Positions 19,805-27,159 of a DNA stretch of 45,418 bases are shown here, one piece after another (within the stretch, counting starts at the first letter, position 1; every line of letters starts with the position of its first letter). The stretch lies in the NCBI GenBank assembly GCA_017407225.1, contig JAFQWY010000278.1:1-45418 (forward strand). Direction: 5' to 3'. This DNA comes from Clostridia bacterium (lineage in GTDB: Bacteria > Bacillota > Clostridia > Oscillospirales > CAG-272). The position numbers and the translations under genes were made by a program. The notes below the pieces were generated by a model. That model did no database searches. It saw nothing but the letters and a program-made list of their open reading frames with translations, and was not told where the DNA came from.

Positions 19805-19833
19805 TAGACAGTTATCGGTTTTCGTGATATAAT
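19805..19833 (+). promoter_or_regulatory. Promoter of Gfo/Idh oxidoreductase gene
   Basis: TAGACA at 19805-19810, 17-bp spacer, TATAAT at 19828-19833. It begins about 15 bases after the end of the 102-bp repeats. AAAGGAG at 19857-19863 is the ribosome binding site for the ATG at 19872. Confidence 0.85.
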
Positions 19834-19871
19834 CAGGAAAAAGAAAATTATTGCTCAAAGGAGAAATTATC

Positions 19872-20960
19872 ATGGCTGAAACCAAAAAGAAGCTCCGCAT
19901 CGGTATCATCGGCACCGGCGGCATCGCACACGCTCACGCAAACGCCTACAAGCAGTTCGACGACGTGGAAGTGGTCGCGGGCGCGGATATCATCCCCGGC
20001 AAGGCTCGCGCTTTCCTGGATGAATTCGGCTGGACCGAAGCGGACGCCTACGAAACCCACGAGGAACTGTGCGCACGGAAGGACATCGACGCCGTTTCCA
20101 TCTGCACCTACAACTCCCAGCACGCCGCTCCCTGTATCTGCGCGCTCACTTCCGGCAAGAACGTCATGCTGGAAAAGCCCCTGTGCGTCACCCTCGATGA
20201 AGCCAAGGCAATCTGCGCCGTGGAAAAGGCTACCGGCAAGTTCGTTACCGTCGGTTTCCAGCCCAGATACGGCGCCAACGTAAAGAAGGTCAAGGAAGTC
20301 ATCGACTCCGGCGTTCTCGGCGACATCTACTACGTCGTGGTCGGCGGCGGACGCGTCAAGGGCATCCCCGGCCATACCTTCATCGAAAAGGACAAGGCAG
20401 CAGTCGGTGCGGTAGGTGACATCGGATGCTACGGCCTTGATTTCGCCCTCAACTCCATCGGTTACCCGAAGCCCCTCACCGTTTCCGCAAAGCAGTTCGC
20501 ACACTTCGGCAAGAACCCCAGGAAGTACGCGCAGGCTGACCGGTTCACCGTTGACGACGACTTTGCCGTTGCCATGATCCGCTGCGAAGGCGATATCGTC
20601 ATCGACTACCGCGCATCCTGGGCCATGAACATGGACACCACCGGCGACTCCCTCTTCTTCGGTACCGATGCAGGTCTGAAGGTCAAGGCTCCCGTGGGAT
20701 GCTGCTGGGACGGCGCAGCTGGCGATCTGATCCTCTACAAGGACAACGAGGACGGCAAGCAGGTCGCTACCGAGATCCCCGTGGAAGGCAATAACGTGAA
20801 GATGGGTATGTTTGAATCCAAGATCCGCGCATTCGTGGATGCCTGCTACACAAACGGTCCCGCTCCCATCCCCACCAGCCAGATTATCTACAACCAGGCC
20901 ATCATCGACGGCATCATCCGCTCCTCCCAGTGCGGTCATGAAGTGGAAATCGACCTGTAA
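19872..20960 (+). CDS. Gfo/Idh/MocA family NAD(P)-dependent oxidoreductase (362 aa)
   Basis: Cytoplasmic sugar or inositol dehydrogenase family. The N-terminal Rossmann fold has GTGGIA at residues 14-19, and the conserved EKP motif is present (LEKPL, E101-P103). The second family motif, normally D-x-G-x-H-x-x-D, reads DIGCYGLD (183-190), with Tyr187 at the position of the catalytic His; this occurs in some branches and may alter the chemistry. Length is typical. The start at 19872 is preferred over 19851 because AAAGGAG lies 8 bases before it and the Rossmann strand begins soon after. It converges with a GH51 arabinofuranosidase across a shared terminator, which suggests but does not prove a role in pentose or glycoside metabolism. 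Confidence 0.92.
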   Translation: MAETKKKLRIGIIGTGGIAHAHANAYKQFDDVEVVAGADIIPGKARAFLDEFGWTEADAYETHEELCARKDIDAVSICTYNSQHAAPCICALTSGKNVMLEKPLCVTLDEAKAICAVEKATGKFVTVGFQPRYGANVKKVKEVIDSGVLGDIYYVVVGGGRVKGIPGHTFIEKDKAAVGAVGDIGCYGLDFALNSIGYPKPLTVSAKQFAHFGKNPRKYAQADRFTVDDDFAVAMIRCEGDIVIDYRASWAMNMDTTGDSLFFGTDAGLKVKAPVGCCWDGAAGDLILYKDNEDGKQVATEIPVEGNNVKMGMFESKIRAFVDACYTNGPAPIPTSQIIYNQAIIDGIIRSSQCGHEVEIDL

Positions 20961-20993
20961 TCGATGACCGGTCCGTAATTCCCGGCAATAACC

Positions 20994-21048
20994 AAAAGAA
21001 GCTGCTGCATTCCGGATTTTTTATCCGAAGTGCGGCAGCTCTTTTCCG
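20994..21048. terminator. Bidirectional terminator between Gfo/Idh and GH51 genes
   Basis: AAGCTGCTGCATTCCGGAT (20999-21017) pairs with ATCCGAAGTGCGGCAGCT (21023-21040), flanked by AAAAG on the left and CTTTT on the right, so it serves both convergent genes. Confidence 0.9.
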
Positions 21049-21060
21049 TATGGTTTGTTT

Positions 21061-22584
21061 TTACTTCACATCCGCAGTCACGGTGACAACGGAGCAGGGG
21101 GGAACGGTGACTGCACCGTCAAAGGCACGGGTTTCACGGGTGAGGTGTACCTTTTCGGGCTCCTCGAAGGTGTTGCAGTCGTGGGGATCGGCGGAGGTGA
21201 GGGTGATGAATTCCGCGGTATCCGCAAGCTCCATGGCGTCGGGGCAGAGGGTGATTTCCGCCGCTTCGGTCATGGACAGGTTTGCGAGGGTCACGGTCAG
21301 CTTTCCGTCCTTCACGGATGCGGAGGAGGACACGTTCGGCACGGAGTAGCGGTCCCTCTCAATGGTGCCGTGGGAGCCGGAGATCCGCAGTACGGTGCCG
21401 CCCATGTGGGACTTCATCATGTCGAATACGTGGTAGGTAGGGGTGCAGATGCAGTGTTCGCCGCCGGAGAGGAAGAGGGCGTGTAGGTTGTTCACCAGCT
21501 GCGCCACAGTCGCCATCCTGATTTTTTCCGCGTGGTTGTTGAAAATGTTCAGTGTGGCAGCCGCAACCATGGCGTCCCGCATCGTGGACTGCTGTTCAAA
21601 GAGGTTTTCCACACAGTCCGGGTTATTGGGAGCGGGATCGATGCCGTATTCCTTCATGTGCGTGGAGGGACCGGTGCCGCCTCTGTGCCAGCATCCCCAT
21701 TCGTCGATGACGAGACGCGCCCATTTTTCCATCCCGTAGCCCACAACGAAGCCCCAGTTGCGCTGGATGGCTCTTTCGATATCCAGTGCCTGACGGAGCT
21801 GACGGTACCATTCTTCCTCAGTGAAGGTGAGGGGATGACCCGCCTGACCGCAGTAGAAGTGGAGGGACAGACCGGACATATGCTTTTCGGAGGGTTCCAG
21901 AATGCGGAGGGTGTCGTTGGGCCAGTGCCAGTCGGCGTGGTTTGCCCCGGAGCAGATCAGTTCCAGACCCTCTGCGGTGTTGTCCATGATGACGGAGTAT
22001 TTCCGGTATTCGTGTGCGTACATTTCCCCGGTCATGTTTCCGCCGCCGCCCCAGGTTTCGTTGCCCACGCCCCAGTACTTGACATTGAAGGGTTCCTTCG
22101 AGCCGTTCTGTTCGCGGAGCTTTGCGAGGGAGGTTGTGCCTGCGGGGGAGTTGCAGTAGTCCACCCAGTCCCGGATGTCCAGAGGCGTGGTCGCGGTGAT
22201 GTTTGCGGCAAAGTAGGGCTCTGCGCCGATGAGCTGACAGAACCGGCAGAATTCGTGGGTGCCGACGGTGTTGGGTTCGTACCGTCCGTCGTTCTTCCAC
22301 CACCAGTTGATGCGGGTGGGACGGTCTTCCACGGGACCGATGCCGTCGCGCCAGTCGTAAATTTCCGCAAAGCATCCGCCGGGCCAGCGCACAACGGGAG
22401 CGTCAATGGCGCGGAGCTTTTCGATGATTTCCTTCCGGAAGCCTTCGATATTGGGCACTTCGGAATCCTTGCCGACCCAGATGCCGTCGTAGATGACGCC
22501 GCCGATGTGTTCCGCGAAGTGGCCGTACAGCTCGGGAGCAGCGACAGCGATGGGATCGTCGCCGTGAATGTGGAGCTTGAACAT
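21061..22584 (-). CDS. GH51 alpha-L-arabinofuranosidase (507 aa)
   Basis: Removes terminal arabinofuranose from arabinan or arabinoxylan oligosaccharides. A (beta/alpha)8 barrel carries the retaining pair: acid/base Glu176 in WGVGNETWG and nucleophile Glu295 in VIDEWG, with the family block APVVRWPGGCF at 62-72. A C-terminal beta-sandwich (about 390-507) completes the usual length. There is no signal peptide, so the enzyme is intracellular and acts on imported oligosaccharides. AAGGAG lies before the ATG. It is read from a TTGACA/TACAAT promoter at 22670-22698 arranged back to back with the promoter of the GNAT gene. The gene symbol abfA is often used for this family but is not assigned here. 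Confidence 0.95.
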   Translation of the reverse strand: MFKLHIHGDDPIAVAAPELYGHFAEHIGGVIYDGIWVGKDSEVPNIEGFRKEIIEKLRAIDAPVVRWPGGCFAEIYDWRDGIGPVEDRPTRINWWWKNDGRYEPNTVGTHEFCRFCQLIGAEPYFAANITATTPLDIRDWVDYCNSPAGTTSLAKLREQNGSKEPFNVKYWGVGNETWGGGGNMTGEMYAHEYRKYSVIMDNTAEGLELICSGANHADWHWPNDTLRILEPSEKHMSGLSLHFYCGQAGHPLTFTEEEWYRQLRQALDIERAIQRNWGFVVGYGMEKWARLVIDEWGCWHRGGTGPSTHMKEYGIDPAPNNPDCVENLFEQQSTMRDAMVAAATLNIFNNHAEKIRMATVAQLVNNLHALFLSGGEHCICTPTYHVFDMMKSHMGGTVLRISGSHGTIERDRYSVPNVSSSASVKDGKLTVTLANLSMTEAAEITLCPDAMELADTAEFITLTSADPHDCNTFEEPEKVHLTRETRAFDGAVTVPPCSVVTVTADVK

Positions 22585-22669
22585 GGTTTGGAATCTCCTT
22601 TTCGGTTGATTTGGTTTATTGTTAAAGTATTTTCCGCAAAAATCTTAATCTCCGGATTTCATTTTATTC

Positions 22670-22698
22670 ATTGTATCATTCCGCGCATATTTTGTCAA
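22670..22698 (-). promoter_or_regulatory. Promoter of GH51 gene (left half of divergent module)
   Basis: On the minus strand TTGACA (complement of 22693-22698), 17-bp spacer, TACAAT (complement of 22670-22675). Its -35 box lies 15 bp from the -35 box of the divergent promoter at 22714. Together they form the inverted repeat TGTCAAT...ATTGACA. Confidence 0.8.
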
Positions 22699-22713
22699 TA
22701 CCGCCCCGGCACA

Positions 22714-22742
22714 TTGACAGGCGGAGAGGAATGTTGTATAAT
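22714..22742 (+). promoter_or_regulatory. Consensus promoter of GNAT gene (right half of divergent module)
   Basis: TTGACA at 22714-22719, 17-bp spacer, TATAAT at 22737-22742. The sequence around it (GTCAATACCGCC, then ACATTGACAG, then GTTGTATAATT) recurs almost unchanged in front of uvrB at 27082. Confidence 0.9.
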
Positions 22743-22769
22743 TTATCCAAATCACAAAGGAGGCGGATC

Positions 22770-23585
22770 ATGACACAGATCACATTCGAGGAAGCGAAAA
22801 AACATCTCTGCTCCTACGGAACCGCCGTACACTGCGAGGTGTTCCGCCAGTACAAAAAGTGGCATGACAGCGATCACTCGAAATTCTTTCTTGACCGGGG
22901 ATGCGTCATCATGGAGGACGAATACGATTACAACGGCCGTCACTACATAGATTACAAGGTTCACCAGTGCGCGCCGGACGCCGAAATTGACGCCGTTGCC
23001 GGGGAGGAAAAGCGGAAGTGTCTGGAACACGCGGCAAAGTACGAAAATCCCACCGCGTGGGTGGTGAAATTCGTTGTCTCAAAGGTTGAGCTGACCCCGG
23101 AGCAGAATCAGTTTTACGGATGGCGGAACTATGCGCGAATGGGGCACCCCGTCACGCCGGATCCCAGAGTGCGTGAGATGAACGGGGACGATATTCCCAT
23201 GGTGAAAGCTGCCTGCGAGCCGTGGCTTGAGGGGGACACAAACTGGAGCCGTCAGCTGGCGAAGGATTTTTACGACATGGACTACAAGTTTCAATCGGAA
23301 TTCCAGGAAAACTACGCTCTGTACGGGATTTTCGACGGGGACACCCTCTGCGGCATGGCGAACGCGACCTATGATCCCGATCTGGATCTGGCGTGGCTGC
23401 TGGATATCTTCGTTCTGCCGCCGCACCGTGGGAAGGGTTACGGAAAAGCCCTCGTGGAAGCGGCTCTGGCGAAATACCCGGACAAAAAGTGGCACTATCA
23501 GGCGGCGCGGGACAATGCTCCGTCAATCGCTCTGGCGAAATCCCTGGGATTCACCCTTGAGGGAGCGGGACTTTTCATTGTTTAG
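22770..23585 (+). CDS. GNAT family N-acetyltransferase with extra N-terminal region (271 aa)
   Basis: The start at 22770 follows AAAGGAGG by 5 bases; an in-frame ATG at 22671 would lie upstream of the promoter and is rejected. Residues 133-271 form a GNAT domain with the acetyl-CoA loop in LDIFVLPPHRGKGYG (211-225) and a C-terminal ALAKSLGF segment. Residues 1-130 are a Trp/Tyr-rich region (including CVIMEDEYDYNGRHY) that I do not recognise; it may be a degenerate second GNAT-like fold. Cytoplasmic; the acceptor substrate cannot be inferred. It is divergent from the GH51 gene. The metallophosphoesterase gene starts 57 bases downstream without a clear terminator between, so the two may be co-transcribed. 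Confidence 0.85.
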   Translation: MTQITFEEAKKHLCSYGTAVHCEVFRQYKKWHDSDHSKFFLDRGCVIMEDEYDYNGRHYIDYKVHQCAPDAEIDAVAGEEKRKCLEHAAKYENPTAWVVKFVVSKVELTPEQNQFYGWRNYARMGHPVTPDPRVREMNGDDIPMVKAACEPWLEGDTNWSRQLAKDFYDMDYKFQSEFQENYALYGIFDGDTLCGMANATYDPDLDLAWLLDIFVLPPHRGKGYGKALVEAALAKYPDKKWHYQAARDNAPSIALAKSLGFTLEGAGLFIV

Positions 23586-23642
23586 AGAAGAGATAAGAGA
23601 GAATAGATAATAGATAATATGCGGAGAGTGAGGTGCGGTTTG

Positions 23643-24359
23643 ATGAAGCTGGGGGTATTTTCGGATTCCCATTATTCGGATAAGGCGGTGGCTTGTGGTA
23701 CACGGAGACCGTCGATGTCGTATGGGAAGATTAAAGAAGCGATGGGGGCGTTTGCGGATGCCGGGTGTGATCTTGTGATCTGTCTCGGGGATCTGGTGGA
23801 CTGCTGTGACACCATCGAAGAGGACCGGGCGCGGCTGGATGAGGTGAATGAGATGATTTCCTCCTTTGGACTTTCCTTTTACTGCCTGATGGGAAATCAC
23901 GATTACCAGAATTTTGACCGGGCGGAGTTTGCTTCCCGTACGTCCTATCCGCCGTTTTTCCTTCGGTTCGGGGAGATTACCCTCATATTCCCCGATGCCA
24001 ATTACATGGACAACGGCACGCCGGGCGGTGTAATTTACCAAAAGGATGCCCTCGACTGGACGAACGCGTATCTGCCTGCCGATCAGTGCGCGAAACTGCG
24101 TGATGTGCTGGCGGAGGAGGATACCGTGAACGCATACGTGTTCCTCCACCAGAATCTGGATCCGGACGTGGAGCGGCACCACATCATCCGCAATGCGGCA
24201 GAGATCCGGGAAATTATCCGGCAGTCCGGGAAGGTGCGCGGCGTGTATCAGGGGCATTACCACCCGGGACACGAGAACCTCATCGACGGAATTCCCTATA
24301 TCACCCTGTCCGCCATGTGCGAGGGGGAGGGAAATTCCTACAGAATCGTTGAAATATGA
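23643..24359 (+). CDS. Calcineurin-like metallophosphoesterase (238 aa)
   Basis: Binuclear metal phosphoesterase fold with all signature blocks: SDSH (Asp8, His10), GDLVD (Asp50), GNHDY (Asn85, His86), a later FLHQ histidine, and GHYH near the C-terminus. There is no signal peptide, so it is cytoplasmic and could act on nucleotides, cyclic nucleotides or phosphodiesters; the substrate cannot be read. The ATG at 23643 is chosen because the first beta strand (KLGVFSDSH) starts at once, with GAGGTG as a weak ribosome binding site; an in-frame ATG at 23619 adds eight unlikely residues. It probably shares a transcript with the GNAT gene and ends in a strong terminator. Confidence 0.88.
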   Translation: MKLGVFSDSHYSDKAVACGTRRPSMSYGKIKEAMGAFADAGCDLVICLGDLVDCCDTIEEDRARLDEVNEMISSFGLSFYCLMGNHDYQNFDRAEFASRTSYPPFFLRFGEITLIFPDANYMDNGTPGGVIYQKDALDWTNAYLPADQCAKLRDVLAEEDTVNAYVFLHQNLDPDVERHHIIRNAAEIREIIRQSGKVRGVYQGHYHPGHENLIDGIPYITLSAMCEGEGNSYRIVEI

Positions 24360-24364
24360 CAAAG

Positions 24365-24410
24365 AAATACCCGTGAACCGATCCTCATGGACCGAACACG
24401 GGTATTTTAT
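24365..24410 (+). terminator. Terminator of metallophosphoesterase gene
   Basis: AAATACCCGTG (24365-24375) pairs with CACGGGTATTT (24397-24407) and a T-rich tail follows, five bases after the stop codon. Confidence 0.88.
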
Positions 24411-24427
24411 TTTGGAAATATTCTCTC

Positions 24428-24537
24428 CTTATCCGTCATCGCACGAACGGAAAACCAAATCGCCTTCCCCATGCAGGAACTTCATCTTTCAGCCGGACAA
24501 ACGCGGCTGGGGAAGGCGGCACGAAGGGACGGATGAG
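24428..24537. repeat. Imperfect 110-bp palindromic element
   Basis: CTTATCCGTC (24428) and GACGGATGAG (24528-24537) form outer arms, and CGCCTTCCCCA (24461-24471) and TGGGGAAGGCG (24508-24518) form perfect inner arms. It lies between the terminator of the metallophosphoesterase gene and the end of mutY (stop at 24547). It could fold into a long hairpin and act as a mutY terminator or be a small repeat element. Confidence 0.6.
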
Positions 24538-24546
24538 GCGTGCAGC

Positions 24547-25596
24547 TCACTTCGCTGTCTCCGCTGCATATTTCTTCAGTGCGGTGGGAATGGCGTAGTT
24601 TTCCCGGATCTCCCCGGCATCCGCCCACACAAAATCACGGGACTGTGCGGCAGTGTCAACGGCGTACCCGATCATGTGCCACTCCGCATGGGTGAAGATA
24701 TGCTTCGCTGTCACGGATTTTTCCACAGCCAGCGGTTCCATGCCCATTTCCCGGACGGCATCGGCGCATTCATCGGATGACAGATGTCCCATCACGGACG
24801 GAAACTCCCACATTCCGATGAGGAGTCCTTCCGTGCGCCTGCGGATGGCGTATTTTGTGCCGCACCGGATCAGGAACACCGTGCGATGTTCGATTTTCCG
24901 GGGCTTTTTCGGGGATTTGAACGGATAGTTTTCCGCCGTTCCGGTCAGGTGTCCCCGGCAGATACCGGACAGAGGACAGGATCCGCACCGCGGCGCGCCG
25001 CTCGGGATGCAGATGACCTCGCCCAGCTCCATGATGCCCTCGGTGAGACAGCGGGATTCGTCCCCCATGGGGTAGATTTCACGCAGATCGGCGGTCATGC
25101 GCTTTTTCACAGCCGGATCTGCTATGTCGCCGCCGTCGCAGAGAAGCCGTGAGACAACGCGCATCACGTTCCCGTCCACGGCAGGTTCCGGCTGACCGTG
25201 AGCGATGGATGCAATGGCGCCGGCGGTGTAGTCCCCGATTCCGGGCAGCTTTTTCAGCTCGGCGGCGGTCTCAGGCAGCTCTCCTCCATAGTTTTCCGCA
25301 ACCGCAATGGCGGCTTTTTTCAGATTCCGGGCGCGGCTGTAGTACCCGAGACCCTCCCACAGCTTCATGAGCCGGTCGTCGTCGCAGTCTGCAAGATCAC
25401 GCACCGTGGGAAAGGCATCCAGAAACCGCGCATAGTAGGGGATCACCGCCTCGATGCGGGTCTGCTGGAGCATGATTTCCGAAATCCACACATGGTACGG
25501 GGAGGGATCCTCACGCCACGGCAGGGGACGTCCGTTGTCCCGGTACCACGCGGTAATCAGGGGAACGGCGGCTTCCAGAAGGGCGGTGTCAGTCAC
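24547..25596 (-). CDS. mutY: MutY, A/G-specific adenine DNA glycosylase (349 aa)
   Basis: Removes adenine mispaired with 8-oxoguanine or G in base excision repair. The HhH-GPD domain has catalytic Glu40 in ISEIMLQQT, the hairpin LPGIGDYTAGAI (117-128) and catalytic Asp141. The [4Fe-4S] cysteines are C196, C204, C207 and C213, giving a C-x7-C-x2-C-x5-C spacing, one residue longer than in E. coli but, as I recall, common in Clostridia. The C-terminal NUDIX-like MutT domain (about 230-349, with LLIGMWEFPSV) checks for 8-oxoG. The start is GTG at 25596, overlapping the last 8 bases of the GH39-like gene (GTGACTGA), with no clear ribosome binding site, so translation is probably coupled. Confidence 0.95.
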   Translation of the reverse strand: MTDTALLEAAVPLITAWYRDNGRPLPWREDPSPYHVWISEIMLQQTRIEAVIPYYARFLDAFPTVRDLADCDDDRLMKLWEGLGYYSRARNLKKAAIAVAENYGGELPETAAELKKLPGIGDYTAGAIASIAHGQPEPAVDGNVMRVVSRLLCDGGDIADPAVKKRMTADLREIYPMGDESRCLTEGIMELGEVICIPSGAPRCGSCPLSGICRGHLTGTAENYPFKSPKKPRKIEHRTVFLIRCGTKYAIRRRTEGLLIGMWEFPSVMGHLSSDECADAVREMGMEPLAVEKSVTAKHIFTHAEWHMIGYAVDTAAQSRDFVWADAGEIRENYAIPTALKKYAAETAK

Positions 25597-26866
25597 AGAT
25601 CAGCACCAGCACGGAGTTCGCCGGGATTTCTCCGGTAAAGTCACAGTCACCGAGATTCACGCCGTCCGTGATGATCTTCGCGGATTTCACGTCCCCGATG
25701 CCGTTCAGGTTCAGCTCCGCTGCGGTTTCACCCGTATTGGCAATAACAACGGCGCAGTCTTCCCCCTTTGCGGCACAGACATACACGCCGGGGATATCGC
25801 ATACCGCTTCCGCCTGATTCTGCCGCCGGTACAGCTCATTGAACGCCATGAAGCTGTAGTACGCCGGGAACGGCTCCGCGGTCAGGGGATTGAACATGGA
25901 TCCGTATACACTGGTGCCGTAGCGGGCATCGTAGAACATGGCGCTGTCCAGGGGAGTGTCCTGCATCATGAGCATCATGGCGGTGACAAGAGCCGCGTGC
26001 CGTGCGGTGCCTCTCAGATTCACTTCCGGATTCCACTCGTTGCAGGTGGTCTCGCATTCCGTGAATCCGGCTTCGTTCAGACGGCGGCGTGCGTAGTCCG
26101 CAAACACTCTCGTCTTCTCAATGGACGCATAGGAGTGCCAGGAGAAGAAATCCATGGGCGAGCCGTGGGCTTTGATGTAGTCAAGGAACCCGTCGAAGAA
26201 GGTGATGAAATACTTTTCCCGGGAGCTTCCGCCGCCGTTTGCGATGTAGTAGAAGCCGCAGGAGGCGTATCCGCCGATCTTCAGATGGGGGAAGCAGGCT
26301 TTCAGGTGCTTTGCGGTCACGTCGTACAGCTCGTAATACTGCTCCTTGGTGCCCGTCCACATCTCATTGCGTCCGGGTTCCTCAAAGTTTTCCGGCTCAT
26401 TCCAGATCTCCCAGTAACGGATGTTGTAGGTAAAGCCGTCCGCCCAGCCTTCGGTGTAGTGACGGATCACGTGCTCGCAGATGACGGCCCACTTTTTGGG
26501 ATCCTTCGGCGGATCGATCCGGTAGGACTTGATTCTGGCGTCGTTTTCGATGGTCACGCCCAGACGGAAGAAGGGCTCAGCCCCTGCTTTCATGAGGGCA
26601 GTGATGAGAAGATCCGTAAAGGTGAAGTCGTAGGATGCGGGATCATCGGGATCGGCATCGAAATTCCGGAACAGGTTTGGGATATCCACCCACCGTCCGC
26701 CGCCGTAAGCACCGCCCACATCGTGGAGCCGGGAGAACGGGATTCCCGCTTCGGTGAGGTAATGGAACATTCCGAAATTGCTTCCGGCAAAGGGGGGCTG
26801 ACCCACGCCGTGCATGGGCTTGATTTTTCCGACGGTGTTCTGAAAATTCACAGTGATTGCTGCCAT
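25589..26866 (-). CDS. GH39-like glycoside hydrolase (425 aa)
   Basis: Clan GH-A barrel most like GH39 beta-xylosidases and related enzymes. The N-terminal strand GIPFSRLHDV (41-50) precedes acid/base Glu157 in WEIWNEPEN. FFSWHSYA (240-247) follows, then nucleophile Glu277 in TTCNEWN. A C-terminal beta domain (about 330-425) ends in VLVLICD. There is no signal peptide, so it is cytoplasmic, acting on oligosaccharides taken up by the cell; beta-xylosidase is the likely but unproven activity. The start at 26866 has AAGGAG upstream; a longer in-frame start at 26938 would cover the operator region and is rejected. The leader carries two palindromic operators at 26940-26998 behind a TTGACA/TAGAAT promoter, so expression is probably controlled by a sugar-responsive repressor. 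mutY is co-transcribed and overlaps its stop codon. Confidence 0.85.
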   Translation of the reverse strand: MAAITVNFQNTVGKIKPMHGVGQPPFAGSNFGMFHYLTEAGIPFSRLHDVGGAYGGGRWVDIPNLFRNFDADPDDPASYDFTFTDLLITALMKAGAEPFFRLGVTIENDARIKSYRIDPPKDPKKWAVICEHVIRHYTEGWADGFTYNIRYWEIWNEPENFEEPGRNEMWTGTKEQYYELYDVTAKHLKACFPHLKIGGYASCGFYYIANGGGSSREKYFITFFDGFLDYIKAHGSPMDFFSWHSYASIEKTRVFADYARRRLNEAGFTECETTCNEWNPEVNLRGTARHAALVTAMMLMMQDTPLDSAMFYDARYGTSVYGSMFNPLTAEPFPAYYSFMAFNELYRRQNQAEAVCDIPGVYVCAAKGEDCAVVIANTGETAAELNLNGIGDVKSAKIITDGVNLGDCDFTGEIPANSVLVLICD

Positions 26867-26893
26867 GGCTTTTTCTCCTTTTTCAATGGAATA

Positions 26894-27000
26894 TGGTTTA
26901 CGGATTGAAGTATTCCGTGGATTTTTCTTAATCTTCATAGTTTACCGCGTAAACCAGATCGCGTGTTTTTCTTAATCTTCATAGTTTACGGCGTAAACTA
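26894..27000 (-). promoter_or_regulatory. Two palindromic operators and direct repeats in leader of GH39-like gene
   Basis: GTTTACCGCGTAAAC at 26940-26954 and GTTTACGGCGTAAAC at 26984-26998 are 15-bp inverted repeats (GTTTAC-N3-GTAAAC) centred 44 bp apart, about four helical turns. The second extends to 19 bp. A half site GGTTTACGG lies at 26895-26903. Each palindrome is preceded by TTTTTCTTAATCTTCATA, and the TTTTTCTTAATCTTC part recurs a third time near 27010. The sites lie downstream of the -10 box, suited to a repressor that blocks elongation or loops DNA. The binding protein is not in this window. Confidence 0.75.
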
Positions 27001-27038
27001 TACCAGCGGTTTTTCTTAATCTTCGTCCGCTTTTTTTC

Positions 27039-27067
27039 ATTCTACCATCTCCCCTGTATTTTGTCAA
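27039..27067 (-). promoter_or_regulatory. Promoter of GH39-like gene and mutY
   Basis: Minus strand TTGACA (complement of 27062-27067), 17-bp spacer, TAGAAT (complement of 27039-27044). It is back to back with the uvrB promoter, -35 boxes 14 bp apart, in the same layout as the GH51/GNAT pair. Confidence 0.78.
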
Positions 27068-27081
27068 TACCGCCGGATACA

Positions 27082-27110
27082 TTGACAGAACGAATGTTTT
27101 GTTGTATAAT
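27082..27110 (+). promoter_or_regulatory. Consensus promoter of uvrB
   Basis: TTGACA at 27082-27087, 17-bp spacer, TATAAT at 27105-27110. No LexA-type box (GAAC-N4-GTTC-like) overlaps it, though ACAGAACGAATGTTTTG in the spacer loosely resembles one. Confidence 0.9.
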
Positions 27111-27159
27111 TCAGGTAAAAGCATGGAAAAGCTAAGGAAAACTCACGGAAGGACCGCTT

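Noticed and set aside
22671-22769. N-terminal extension of the GNAT protein
   Set aside because: The extension covers the -35 and -10 boxes and lies before an excellent AAAGGAGG site, so the ATG at 22770 is the start.
27088-27104. LexA/SOS box in the uvrB promoter
   Set aside because: GAACGAATGTTTTG only loosely resembles the Gram-positive box and lacks the matched GTTC arm at the right spacing.
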